The translations under genes and the position numbers were made by a program. A stretch of DNA of 64,000 bases, from assembly GCF_023716945.1 (NCBI RefSeq), contig NZ_JAMQQF010000003.1:16966-80965 (forward strand). Direction: 5' to 3'. This DNA is from Frankia sp. AiPs1. Lineage in GTDB: Bacteria; Actinomycetota; Actinomycetes; Frankiales; Frankiaceae. Shown piece by piece: positions 56,491-64,000 of this stretch. The notes beneath the pieces are model-generated. The model ran no database searches and was not told the origin of the DNA. It saw only the letters and a program-made list of their open reading frames with translations. Within the stretch, counting starts at the first letter, position 1, and every line of letters begins with the position of its first letter.

Positions 56491-57353
56491 GCGACGACGA
56501 CGCTGACCTGCATTCCCATTCCAGCGAGTCGGACGGCACCGTCCGCCCGAAGGTGCTCGTCCGCCTGGCCGCCGAGGCGGGGCTGACATTCCTCGCGTTG
56601 ACCGACCACGACACCATCGGTGGCCTCAGCGAGGCCGCCGGTGCGTTGCCCCGTGGGCTGACGCTGGTGCCGGGCGCGGAGCTGTCGTGCTCGCTGAAGG
56701 TGAACGGCAGGCTGCGCACGGTGCACGTACTGGCCTACCTGTTCGACCGTGAAGACCGGGCGTTGGGTGAGGTGATGGGCCGCGTCCGCGCCGACCGGGA
56801 ACGGCGGGCCCGGGAGATGGTGAAGAAGCTGGCAGAGGACGGCCATCGGGTGACCTGGGATGCGGTGGAGGCGCTGGCCGGGACCGGGTCGGTCGGGAAG
56901 CCGGCCATCGCCCAGGCCCTGGTCAACGCCGAGGTCCTGCCCACGATCGAGGCGGCGTGGACGCCGCAGTGGCTCGATTCCGGTGGCCGGTATCACGTGT
57001 CGAAATGGCAGCCGGACGCCGTCGACGCCATCGGGTTGGTCCGGGCCGCGGGTGGGGTCGCGGTGCTCGCCCACCCGCTGCGTAAGGACCGCGGCGGGGT
57101 GCTCACCGACCAGCATCTGGCCATGTTGGCCGCGGCCGGTCTGTTCGGACTTGAGGTCTTCCATCCCGAGCACGACGCTGACCAGCAGCGCCGGCTGCGC
57201 GGACTGGCCGCCGATCTCGGTGTCGAGGCGACCGGGGGCAGCGACTATCACGGCGACCGCAAACGCCAGGGGCTGGGCGCGTACCGGACCTCCCGGGAGG
57301 TGGTGGAGCGGCTCATCGCGGCCGCCTCCGGTGCCACGCCGATCCGCGGCTGA
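56487..57353 (+). CDS. PHP-domain phosphoesterase
   Basis: 288 residues from a GTG overlapping the previous stop. All PHP metal motifs are visible: DLHSHSSESDGT, LALTDHDTIGG, PGAELSC, VLAHPLRKD and GGSDYHGD. Length and pattern fit the TrpH/nucleoside-3',5'-bisphosphate-phosphatase type rather than polymerase. Likely hydrolyses a small phosphate ester or short oligonucleotide. TGATG overlap with the next small gene. Confidence 0.88.
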   Translation: MSDDDADLHSHSSESDGTVRPKVLVRLAAEAGLTFLALTDHDTIGGLSEAAGALPRGLTLVPGAELSCSLKVNGRLRTVHVLAYLFDREDRALGEVMGRVRADRERRAREMVKKLAEDGHRVTWDAVEALAGTGSVGKPAIAQALVNAEVLPTIEAAWTPQWLDSGGRYHVSKWQPDAVDAIGLVRAAGGVAVLAHPLRKDRGGVLTDQHLAMLAAAGLFGLEVFHPEHDADQQRRLRGLAADLGVEATGGSDYHGDRKRQGLGAYRTSREVVERLIAAASGATPIRG

Positions 57354-57514
57354 TGGGCTTCTTGCGGTCGCGGTGGGTCCGGGGGTCGGATCTCGACGGC
57401 CTGCCCGAGCGGACCCGCCGGGACATCGAGGAGGCGACACGGTCGGCGGATGTGTGCCTCGCGATCGCCTTCGTCTCCTGCCTTCTGATCATCGTTGTGG
57501 CGTACGTCGTGTAG
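57353..57514 (+). CDS. 53-residue single-helix membrane protein (second)
   Basis: ATG at 57353 overlaps the PHP stop (TGATG). Basic N-terminus (MGFLRSRWVRGSDLDGLPERTRRDIEE) then one helix (CLAIAFVSCLLIIVVAYVV). Similar in size and layout to the 56329 protein but reversed charge pattern. Too short for most gene finders. Coupling and GC3 support it. Confidence 0.6.
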   Translation: MGFLRSRWVRGSDLDGLPERTRRDIEEATRSADVCLAIAFVSCLLIIVVAYVV

Positions 57515-57554
57515 ATCGTGTGGGCTGTCGCCGATACAGACGGAGAGGTCGGAA

Positions 57555-58307
57555 GTGCCGGTGGGGGAGATGGGGGAGATGGCCGCGGGATCAGGGGTGT
57601 GGTCGGGGCAGTTGTTGGATCTGCTCGATGCTGCGGGCAGGGCGGCGGCCCTCACCCTCGGCGTGGAACAGGTCCTCGACTCCGACGCGGTGATCGTCTG
57701 GCAGGACAAGCCGGCCGACGAGGTGCTGTTGCTGGTGACCGGCTGGGCGCGTAGCACCAGCATCACCCCGTCCGGCCGGGTGCTGCTCCACGATCTCCAC
57801 CATCCCGGCGACGTCCTGGCGGAACGGCCGGGCGGCCCGCGGACCGCGACGGTGACCGCCGGCAGCACCGTACGGCTACGCAGGATCGCGCACTGCGACG
57901 TCCGCGGGTTCCTGGCCGCCAACCCGGGGGCCGGGGCGGCGTGGCGGCAGAGCCTGTGTCCGCAGCGACGCGCTGCCCGCCGGGCATGGTGGATGGCCCC
58001 ACACCTCCCGGTCCCACGCCGGGTGGCCAGGCTCCTCCTCGAGGAGCATCGAACATTCGGCCAGGACGGGATCCCCCTGGTGCGGCGTGATCTAGCCGCG
58101 ATGCTGGGCCGGTCGGCGTCCACGGTCCAAGCGGCCGTCAGCGGCCTGCGCGAGGCGGGGGCCGTCGACGTCGTCGCCGGCTCCCGCCGTATTCACATCA
58201 TCGACGTGGCCGCCCTGCGCCTGCTGGCCGGGGAGCCCGCGCCGGTGGACGACCTGCACTGCCCTCCGGGGGCAGAGGGCTGTGTGGTCTGCGGGGAGGG
58301 CTGGTGA
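57555..58307 (+). CDS. Crp/Fnr-type regulator
   Basis: About 250 residues; GTG at 57555 with GGAGAGG 6 bases upstream; ATGs lie shortly downstream. The cyclic-nucleotide-binding-like domain (AVIVWQDKPADEVLLLVTGWARS, HPGDVLAE) lacks the full cAMP phosphate motif (RTAT.T only). HTH: GIPLVRRDLAAMLGRSASTVQAAVSGLREAGAVDVV. C-terminal CPPGAEGCVVCGE has three cysteines that could sense redox or bind metal. Second Crp-like gene in the operon at 60194. Confidence 0.8.
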   Translation: MPVGEMGEMAAGSGVWSGQLLDLLDAAGRAAALTLGVEQVLDSDAVIVWQDKPADEVLLLVTGWARSTSITPSGRVLLHDLHHPGDVLAERPGGPRTATVTAGSTVRLRRIAHCDVRGFLAANPGAGAAWRQSLCPQRRAARRAWWMAPHLPVPRRVARLLLEEHRTFGQDGIPLVRRDLAAMLGRSASTVQAAVSGLREAGAVDVVAGSRRIHIIDVAALRLLAGEPAPVDDLHCPPGAEGCVVCGEGW

Positions 58308-58603
58308 CCCCCGGCCCGCAGCCGGGCCGGCGCCGCGACCGGTTCCTCGCGCAGCATCGTGCGGCGCTGCTGCGGCTCTCCGCATACCCACCGCAGGGGC
58401 CGGCCGGCGTCCTGACCCGCGAGCAGGGAGGCGCGTTCCGCGCCCGCACCTGGCGGGTGGACCTGCTCGGCGCCTGGTATACCGACGCGGCCGCGGAGCT
58501 GCACCGTCCCGGTCGGCGTCCCGGCATGCCCGCGCTGCCCACCCACGACGCCGGCCACCGCCCGCAGCTCGAAGGGCCGACCGCGTCCCGGGGGGCGTCA
58601 TGA
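58304..58603 (+). CDS. 99-residue unrecognised basic protein
   Basis: GTG at 58304 overlaps the Crp stop (GTGA) and its stop overlaps the PfkB-like start (ATGA). Contains DRFLAQHRAALLRLSAYPPQGP and WRVDLLGAWYTDAAAELHRPGRRPGMPALPTHD. Soluble, Arg-rich, no known motif. Its coupled position is the main evidence that it is real. Confidence 0.55.
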   Translation: MTPGPQPGRRRDRFLAQHRAALLRLSAYPPQGPAGVLTREQGGAFRARTWRVDLLGAWYTDAAAELHRPGRRPGMPALPTHDAGHRPQLEGPTASRGAS

Positions 58604-59496
58604 CCGGCCCCGCGGCACGCGCGGGCCTGCGGGCCGACGTACCGGCGGTACCGGCTGTGGTCGGGATCGGCGCGTTCCCCCTCGACTACCGGCTGGCCGG
58701 CGGGACGGGGTGGGGCCGGCTACGGGGCCCGCTGGCCGGCGCGGGCATCGATGTCACGATCGGCGGGGAGACCCTGCTGCCCGCCACGGTGCGCCTGGAC
58801 CCGGCCGAAGCCGGGACCGTCGACACGGTCGCCCTCGGCGGGCCCGCGTTCTCCACCCTCGCCGCGCTGCGCCACCTCGACTCGACCCTGACCCTGGGCG
58901 TCGTCGGGATGGCCGGACAGGTCCCCGCGGGCGTGACCCCGATCCGGACCACGCTGGAAGACCTGCGGGTCGACACCCGGTTTCTCTTCGCCGTCGACGC
59001 GCCGGCGCAGAGGTGCCTGACGCTGCCCGGACCGGACGGGCAGCAGACCCTGCTCACCCAGCCCGGAGCCACCACCGCCCTGCCCGACCATCTGGCCGGC
59101 CAGCGTGAGGCGCTGGTGGACTACCTGACCGGCGCACGGATCATCCACCTGACCGGCGTGCCAGGCCCGCAGGCCGCCCCGGCACTGCTGGACCTGCTCG
59201 GAGCCGTCCACGCCCGCCAGCCCAGCATCATGATCAGTGTCGATCCGGGGATGTGGGCGACCAGCCCCGACCCGACCGTGAGCGCACTGCTCGCACTCGG
59301 CTCCCTGCTGCACCTCACCCCCGCCCAGTGCACCGCCCTCGCCCACAGACGCGCCGCGGACCCGCCGGGCCAGGGGCATGCCGACGCCGCCCACAGCATC
59401 CTGGCGCGGCTGGCCGAACCGGCCACCGTCGTGCTGCGCGAGCCCGGCGGGGCGCTGCTCGCCCGTGACCTCGGCCGCACGCCATCTGCACCGTGA
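58600..59496 (+). CDS. PfkB-type carbohydrate-kinase-like protein lacking the C-terminal active site
   Basis: 298 residues; ATG overlaps the previous stop. VALGGPAFSTLAALRHLDSTLTLGVVGMAG is the ribokinase N-terminal motif (GG..N.A..L..LG...GD variant); IIHLTGVPG, MISVDPGMW and LLHLTPAQCTALA follow in ribokinase order. The chain stops after VVLREPGGALL and so lacks the DTxGAGD motif with the catalytic Asp and anion hole. Either a non-catalytic sugar/nucleoside-binding protein or a truncated gene. No continuation was found in other frames before hisB. Confidence 0.7.
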   Translation: MTGPAARAGLRADVPAVPAVVGIGAFPLDYRLAGGTGWGRLRGPLAGAGIDVTIGGETLLPATVRLDPAEAGTVDTVALGGPAFSTLAALRHLDSTLTLGVVGMAGQVPAGVTPIRTTLEDLRVDTRFLFAVDAPAQRCLTLPGPDGQQTLLTQPGATTALPDHLAGQREALVDYLTGARIIHLTGVPGPQAAPALLDLLGAVHARQPSIMISVDPGMWATSPDPTVSALLALGSLLHLTPAQCTALAHRRAADPPGQGHADAAHSILARLAEPATVVLREPGGALLARDLGRTPSAP

Positions 59497-59593
59497 CAAG
59501 CCGGATGGTGGGCCTGGAACTCAGACGGGCGCTGGTAATCCGGGATCGTCGGCGTCGGCTACTTCTTCCGATCAAAAGTGAAAGGACATGAAG

Positions 59594-60184
59594 GTGACTC
59601 GAATCGGTACGGTGAAGCGTTCTACCAAGGAAACGGATGTGCAGGTCGAGGTGAACCTCGATGGTTCGGGCCTCGTGGATGTCTCGACTGGTGTGGGTTT
59701 CTATGACCACATGCTTGCGCAGCTCGGCAAGCACGGTCTTTTCGACCTGTCGGTCAAGACGGTGGGGGACCTGCACATCGACGCGCACCACACCGTCGAG
59801 GACACGGCCATCGCGCTGGGTGAGGCATTCAAGCAGGCTCTCGGCGACAAGGCCGGCATCACCCGGTTCGCCGATGTGACGGTTCCTCTGGACGAGGCCC
59901 GCGCGCACGTCGTGGTGGACCTGTCCGGCCGGCCCTACCTGGTTCACGACGAGCCGGCGGGACTCGCCCCCATGATCGGCACCTTCGACACGACGCTCAC
60001 CCGGCACATCTTCGAGTCCTTCGTGGCGGCCAGCCGTATCTGCCTGCACATCGAGGTGACGCGGGGAAGGAACGCGCACCACGTCGTCGAGGCCCAGTTC
60101 AAGGGCGTCGCGCGGGCCCTGCGCGCCGCCTGCGCGCTCGACTCCCGGATCGTGGGTGTGCCCAGCACCAAGGGAACTCTGTGA
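59594..60184 (+). CDS. hisB: imidazoleglycerol-phosphate dehydratase, stand-alone
   Basis: 196 residues. I place the start at the GTG 59594, 7 bases after AAAGGA; the ATG at 59588 is only 1 base from it. GFYDHML, DAHHTVEDTAIALGEAF, RHIFESF and NAHHVVEAQFKGVARAL carry the manganese ligands and the active site. Converts imidazole glycerol phosphate to imidazole acetol phosphate. No other his gene is nearby, and its codons (many ending in T) differ from the neighbours, suggesting a separate origin. It is either a second copy or a relocated his gene. Confidence 0.93.
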   Translation: MTRIGTVKRSTKETDVQVEVNLDGSGLVDVSTGVGFYDHMLAQLGKHGLFDLSVKTVGDLHIDAHHTVEDTAIALGEAFKQALGDKAGITRFADVTVPLDEARAHVVVDLSGRPYLVHDEPAGLAPMIGTFDTTLTRHIFESFVAASRICLHIEVTRGRNAHHVVEAQFKGVARALRAACALDSRIVGVPSTKGTL

Positions 60185-60193
60185 TCCGCCAGC

Positions 60194-61450
60194 GTGACCA
60201 TCGAGCCGCGCGATCTCATCCGCGTCGGGGTCGGCCGGCTCTCGGGCGGCGTGCCCGCGGTAGGCGACGTGATCCTGTGCGACGACGAGGACAGCCAACA
60301 GGCATCCGCCGTCCTCGTCGCCGTCGAGGGAGACCGGCTGACGCTGCGGCTGGACATGACCTCGTTCGTGTTCACACCGACCTGGTCGAAAGATGACCGG
60401 CTACACGGAGAATCCGGCGTCCCACCAACACCGAGCTGCCGGGTCTGCCCGCGGTGGCCGCAGCCGAGGCGTCTGGGGCGGGCTCCCGGGAACGCGGGGC
60501 CGCCGGTGACGGAATGCGTCCGTCGTTGCGGTGGCCGCGATGCTGGCCCGGATCCTGCTGGTGCTGACACACCCGCATCTCCCAGGAGAGGCGAGACGGC
60601 GCAGGTACGACGCCTTCACCCCGGCCCCCGTGCCGTCAGCGGGCCAAGCCGCCCGGAGATGCGGTGGGCGGGCCGGTTCCTCGGCACCCTGGACCCACCG
60701 GCCCGGGCCGCCGTCCTGAGCATGGGGCACGGAGACGTCGTCGCCGCGGGTGCGCCCGTGCTGGCGAAACCCGACGTGGGCCGGCTCGTGGTCGTGCTGC
60801 TCTCCGGCTGGGTGACGGTCACCGCCGCCGCGCAGAACGGGACGACGGCCATGCTTGCCGTGCATCACGGCGGTGAGGTGGTGGACGCCGAGTCGGTGGC
60901 GGCGGTGGGCGGGGTGCGGGTGACAGCGGGGGCGCTCACGCTGGTCCGGCGGATCCCGGCCGACCGATTCGCCGAGGCCCTCGCCGCGCACCCGTCCGCC
61001 GCGGAGGCGTACTGCCACGCGCAGTGTCGCCTGCTCCGGCAGGCGACCCGGCAGTGGATCACAGGTCTCGCGCCGATCCCTGTGCGCGTGGCGCGCACGG
61101 TGCTCGACCTGACCCGCGGCTTCGCGGACCGGCGCGACGCGGCGGGACAGGTGGTGATCCCACTGAGCCAGACCGAGCTGGCGGAGCTCGCGGGTGCTTC
61201 CCTTCCCTCGGTGCACCGTGCGCTGACCGGTCTGCAGGACACGGGTGTCCTCACCCGGGGGCGCCGAGCCATCAGCATCGTCAACCTGCCCGCGTTGATG
61301 GTGGCGGCCGGGACGGCCGCCGCGCTGGCCGGTCCTGGGGCAGACCTGCCGGAGGCCTGCCCTGGCTGCCCGAGGCCGCCGGCCTCATCCCAGCGGGGAG
61401 ACGAGCCACGCCGGCCTCCCCTCGACCGTGGTACCGAGGAGGCTCCGTGA
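60194..61450 (+). CDS. Crp/Fnr-like regulator with an extra N-terminal region
   Basis: The frame opens with a GTG at 60194, 9 bases after the hisB stop. About 65 protein-like residues (PRDLIRVGVGRLSGGVPAVGDVILCDDED) are followed by ~85 low-quality Pro/Arg/Gly-rich residues. A Crp-like protein then begins at MRWAGRFLGTLDPPARAAVLS (ATG 60659). HTH: VVIPLSQTELAELAGASLPSVHRALTGLQDTGVLTR. So this may be two genes, with a frameshift or lost stop between them, or one 418-residue protein. The C-terminal part ends GADLPEACPGCPRPP. The Crp part is the confident portion. Confidence 0.65.
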   Translation: MTIEPRDLIRVGVGRLSGGVPAVGDVILCDDEDSQQASAVLVAVEGDRLTLRLDMTSFVFTPTWSKDDRLHGESGVPPTPSCRVCPRWPQPRRLGRAPGNAGPPVTECVRRCGGRDAGPDPAGADTPASPRRGETAQVRRLHPGPRAVSGPSRPEMRWAGRFLGTLDPPARAAVLSMGHGDVVAAGAPVLAKPDVGRLVVVLLSGWVTVTAAAQNGTTAMLAVHHGGEVVDAESVAAVGGVRVTAGALTLVRRIPADRFAEALAAHPSAAEAYCHAQCRLLRQATRQWITGLAPIPVRVARTVLDLTRGFADRRDAAGQVVIPLSQTELAELAGASLPSVHRALTGLQDTGVLTRGRRAISIVNLPALMVAAGTAAALAGPGADLPEACPGCPRPPASSQRGDEPRRPPLDRGTEEAP

Positions 61451-62217
61451 CCGACGAGGACGTGCGACGGCTGCTGTTCGGCGACGACGAGCACTCCGGC
61501 GATCTGCCGGTACACCGACTCGTGACGTCGGAGGCGAGTCGTGTGGCGTCACCGGACGGGTTCCACTGCGCGCAGGCCTGCCTGGTCATGGCGGTGGAGA
61601 GACTGGGCCATCCGCAGCGGCTGACCCTCGCCGAGGCCGAACAGATCACCGGCTTCCGGCCGGGGGTGGAAACGTGGCCCTACGCGATGCTCGCCTGGCT
61701 CGCCGAGAACGGTTACGAGGTCCGGCACGAGGACGCCCTCGACGCTGTCGCGTTGACGCGCAACCCCGAGGCGGAGCTGCGACGCTCGGGCCTGGACGAA
61801 GAAGCCCTGACCTACCTGATGACGATCAGCGATTTCGAGCGGGAGCGTGCGGCGATCACCCGCTGTCTGGCCACCAGACAGGTGTCCTTCGTACCCGGCG
61901 TCCCTGATCCGCGGCTGTTGCCGGACCGGCTGCACGCAGGCTGGTTGCCGCTGCTGTCCCTGGATGCCGCGGTCCTCACCCGCCGGGACCGGGGCGGGTT
62001 CGAGGGGCACATGGTCCTGGTGACAGCGACGATCGGCGGCTACGCGTTGGTGCAGGATCCGGGGCCGCCGGCCCGCTGGGACTGGGCAGTCCCCCTGCAG
62101 CATCTTGCGACGGCCCTGCGGTCCCCGGCCGAGACCTCCGGGACGATCACCTACGTCAGGCCAGCGAAGAGACAAGTCGCACCGGTGCCGGGGTTGCTGT
62201 CCGCGGAGGCTTCGTGA
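61447..62217 (+). CDS. papain-like/C39-type cysteine peptidase-like protein
   Basis: 256 residues from a GTG overlapping the previous stop. SPDGFHCAQACLVMAVERLG places a Gln/Cys pair as in C39-like peptidases; GGFEGHMVLVTATIGGYALVQDPGP gives the His and following Asp. ITGFRPGVETWPYAMLAWLAENGYEV is typical of C39_2 proteins. No signal peptide, so cytoplasmic. May cleave or bind a peptide, or be a catalytically altered domain. GTGA overlap with the next gene. Confidence 0.72.
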   Translation: MTDEDVRRLLFGDDEHSGDLPVHRLVTSEASRVASPDGFHCAQACLVMAVERLGHPQRLTLAEAEQITGFRPGVETWPYAMLAWLAENGYEVRHEDALDAVALTRNPEAELRRSGLDEEALTYLMTISDFERERAAITRCLATRQVSFVPGVPDPRLLPDRLHAGWLPLLSLDAAVLTRRDRGGFEGHMVLVTATIGGYALVQDPGPPARWDWAVPLQHLATALRSPAETSGTITYVRPAKRQVAPVPGLLSAEAS

Positions 62218-62999
62218 TTCCCGCGATCCGGCCGAGGACCGCGACGGTCCAGGGCCTGGGCGGTGTGCAGGCGGGTCGGCTGCGCGCGGCCCTGGCCTGG
62301 GCACACCAGCGCGCGAGCCGCACGGGGACGTTTCCCCCCAACCTGCTGGCGGACCGTCTGCAGGTGCCGGTCGACGAGGCGGCGACCCTGCTCAACAACC
62401 TCGCCCTGCTCGGCGTGGCCGAGCGGTACCGCGCGCCCAGTGATGCCTGGGTGTATGCCTGCGGCCCGCTGCTCGCCGCGGCGCCGCCCGCCGATCCCGC
62501 GGCACGCCCGCAGGAGGAGATCCTCCCGCGGGAACTGTGGGCCGCGATCACCATCGCCCAGGCCGAGACCGGCCTGGCCTCGGGCGAGACCATCGCCGAA
62601 CTGCTGGATGGCGCCCGGCGCGTGGATCGGGTCGACGTGACGCTGCGCCTCGCGGTGCTGGCCGTGCGGGGACTGCTCCTGCTGGGCCCGGACCGGGGTG
62701 CGGCGCACCGCCAGTGGCAGGCGACCGCCCGCGGCACCTACTGGTCCCGCGACCTGCTGGCCCGGGGGCTCACCGACCACGAGGTGTGGACGGTCCTCGG
62801 CGCCAACCCCCTGAACGTCGACGCCGAGGTGGACCTCCTCACCGCCGCCCGCCGCCTCGGTGTCTCCGGGGAACGGCTTGACGGCTGGGTGGGCCGGCAC
62901 ACCCGCGCCGGTCGTTTCACCCGGGTCGGCCCGGGGCTGCGGCTCACCGGCTTCGGCCGGGAGGCAATCAACGCCGTGCGGGAAAGCCCGGGGCAGTGA
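62214..62999 (+). CDS. 261-residue protein with winged-helix-like segments
   Basis: GTG overlaps the previous stop. RTGTFPPNLLADRLQVPVDEAATLLNNLALLGVAERY looks like a winged helix, and ELLDGARRVDRVDVTLRLAVLAVRGLLLLGP like a second. It shares the segment (PRELWAAITIAQAETGLASGETIAELLDGARRVDRVDV) with the 63118 protein (PSELWAAVATAQHPTGIATAEAIAALLDSSGSRVDRVDL). C-terminal ~80 residues are another helical unit (VDAEVDLLTAARRLGVSGERLDGWV). Unknown family; DNA or protein binding likely. Confidence 0.65.
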   Translation: MIPAIRPRTATVQGLGGVQAGRLRAALAWAHQRASRTGTFPPNLLADRLQVPVDEAATLLNNLALLGVAERYRAPSDAWVYACGPLLAAAPPADPAARPQEEILPRELWAAITIAQAETGLASGETIAELLDGARRVDRVDVTLRLAVLAVRGLLLLGPDRGAAHRQWQATARGTYWSRDLLARGLTDHEVWTVLGANPLNVDAEVDLLTAARRLGVSGERLDGWVGRHTRAGRFTRVGPGLRLTGFGREAINAVRESPGQ

Positions 63000-63117
63000 G
63001 ACCGCACCCCTGCCGCCACCAAGCTGGCCCCTCCCGCCTAGGGACGGAGCCGGGGTGCGGCGCGCGGGGTGGTGCCCGCGTGCCGCACCCACAACGTGGG
63101 CCAGCGGCGACGCTCGT

Positions 63118-63675
63118 ATGGCGGGTCGCCAGCTCCCGAGCCCCCGGCGGGGCCCGGCCGTCTTGGCACCGGCGGGCTTGGTGACGGCCCAGGACATCGG
63201 GCAGGCATCTGTCCGTGCGCTGCGGACGTCGCTGCTGGTCGCGGCGGCCCGCACGGCCCACGCCGGGATGTTCTCCGCCGGGCCGGTTGCAGCTGCCCTG
63301 GAGGCGACGGCCATCCAGGTGGGCCGCTGGCTGGACCTGCTCGCCGTGCTGGGCCTACTCACCCGCTACCCCACGGCGGTCCGGGCCTATGCCTGCCAGC
63401 CGCCGCTTGTCGCGGCACGCGCCGCAGACGCCCGCCCGCTCGACGAGGTCAGCCCAAGCGAGCTGTGGGCGGCGGTAGCCACAGCACAGCACCCGACAGG
63501 CATCGCAACCGCGGAAGCCATCGCCGCTCTCCTCGACTCCTCCGGCAGTCGGGTGGACCGGGTCGATCTCCTGCTGCGGCTCGCGGCCCTCTCCGCCGCC
63601 GGGCAGGTCCCCACCGGGCTGCGGCTGACCGAAGGCGGATGGACGGCCGGCGCGTGGACGCCGCCAGCATCGTGA
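63118..63675 (+). CDS. winged-helix-like protein related to the preceding gene
   Basis: About 185 residues; start uncertain between ATG 63118 and GTG 63181. AGMFSAGPVAAALEATAIQVGRWLDLLAVLGLLTRY and the ELWAAVATAQ...RVDRVDLLLRLAALSAAGQV segment align with the 62214 protein, so this is a shorter paralogue. The 118 bases between the two genes are the only sizeable gap in this part of the operon. Stop overlaps the NhaA start (GTGA). Confidence 0.6.
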   Translation: MAGRQLPSPRRGPAVLAPAGLVTAQDIGQASVRALRTSLLVAAARTAHAGMFSAGPVAAALEATAIQVGRWLDLLAVLGLLTRYPTAVRAYACQPPLVAARAADARPLDEVSPSELWAAVATAQHPTGIATAEAIAALLDSSGSRVDRVDLLLRLAALSAAGQVPTGLRLTEGGWTAGAWTPPAS

Positions 63676-64000
63676 CCCGCCGGGCCCGCGGGTTCGCGGT
63701 GTTCCTGCGGGCGGAGACCACCGGTGGGCTGCTCCTCGTCGGCGCGACGGTGGCCGCGCTGGTCTGGGCGAACGCCGCACCCGGCGCCTACCACGCGGCG
63801 TGGTCCACCCCGGCCGGCCTCGGCCCGGCCTGGCTGCACCTGGCCGACATGCACGTCACCGACTGGATCGCCGACGCCCTGCTCGCCGTCTTCTTCTTCA
63901 CCGCCGGCCTCGAACTCAAGCGGGAACTGACCGACGGCGCCCTGGCCGACCGGCGCAGCGCGGCGCTGCCCGTCGCCGCCGCGGCCGGCGGCATGATCGC
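63672..64000 (+). CDS. nhaA: Na+/H+ antiporter NhaA (5' part, runs off window end)
   Basis: GTG at 63672 overlaps the previous stop, in keeping with the operon's style. 109 residues are visible: FLRAETTGGLLLVGATVAALVWANAAPG (helix 1), then VTDWIADALLAVFFFTAGLELKRELTDGALADRRSAALPVAAAAGGMI. These match the NhaA N-terminus including FFF..GLE.KREL. It exchanges sodium for protons across the membrane. The catalytic aspartates lie beyond the window. Confidence 0.9.
   Translation, partial: MTRRARGFAVFLRAETTGGLLLVGATVAALVWANAAPGAYHAAWSTPAGLGPAWLHLADMHVTDWIADALLAVFFFTAGLELKRELTDGALADRRSAALPVAAAAGGMI

Noticed and set aside
1..64000. tRNA, rRNA, riboswitch and CRISPR features
   Set aside because: None recognised by eye; a covariance-model search would be needed to exclude tRNAs and small RNAs securely.

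Overview
The window is very GC-rich with strong GC3 bias, and genes are joined by ATGA or GTGA stop-start overlaps. The gene content (SCO6880-type conjugation protein, Tad/Flp export genes, pfam04672-type methyltransferases, LysM-BTAD and XRE-TPR regulators) points to a filamentous actinobacterium. A Frankia-like organism is my best guess, but this is inference. No rRNA, tRNA or CRISPR array was recognised.

Layout. (1) 0-5.5 kb: a minus-strand block ending in a membrane NACHT NTPase, with a transglutaminase-like protein, a DUF6166-like protein and two small proteins. Beside it lies debris: two fragments of a second NACHT gene and a broken methyltransferase. (2) 5.5-16.3 kb: a complete-looking minus-strand Tad/Flp-type operon (lipoprotein, secreted protein, SAF/CpaB, TadZ, TadA, TadB, TadC, small membrane protein, three TadE/TadG-like proteins, LysM-BTAD protein). 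(3) 16.3-31.8 kb: conjugation module with a MobF relaxase-helicase, VirB2-like, VirB6/TrbL-like, SCO6880-like and VirB4-like proteins, flanked by two related accessory proteins of unknown function, plus a DUF6236 protein. (4) 32-37.7 kb: decayed region with an IS remnant, a TIR-NTPase-repeat protein (probable anti-phage STAND protein), and fragments of a GNAT, a glycosyltransferase and a patatin-like lipase. (5) 38.1-49.7 kb: the most interesting locus. A translationally coupled minus-strand operon carries QueD, QueE, FolE, a phosphoribosyltransferase, a methyltransferase, two thymidylate-kinase-like P-loop kinases, a radical SAM protein, a DegT-type aminotransferase, a HAD phosphatase and a SAICAR-synthetase (PurC)-like ligase. 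A DEDDh exonuclease follows, and an XRE-TPR regulator is divergent at the other end. It has the logic of a 7-deazapurine nucleoside pathway that stops at 7-carboxy-7-deazaguanine (no QueC or QueF) and may then use the PurC-like ligase on that carboxylate. (6) 49.7-52.5 kb: HAD hydrolase and an XRE regulator coupled to a flavoprotein. (7) 53-64 kb: a second largely coupled plus-strand operon with three methyltransferase-like proteins, small membrane proteins, a PHP phosphoesterase, two Crp-like regulators, a truncated PfkB-like protein, a stand-alone HisB, a papain/C39-like protein, two related unknown proteins and the start of NhaA.

How the parts fit. Regions 1-4 look like an integrated or plasmid-borne conjugative element with defence cargo. 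Region 5 looks like a regulated small-molecule (or nucleic-acid-modification) pathway. Region 7 is a tightly coupled operon whose joint function I cannot name. Protein families were recognised by eye from motifs; no database search was possible.
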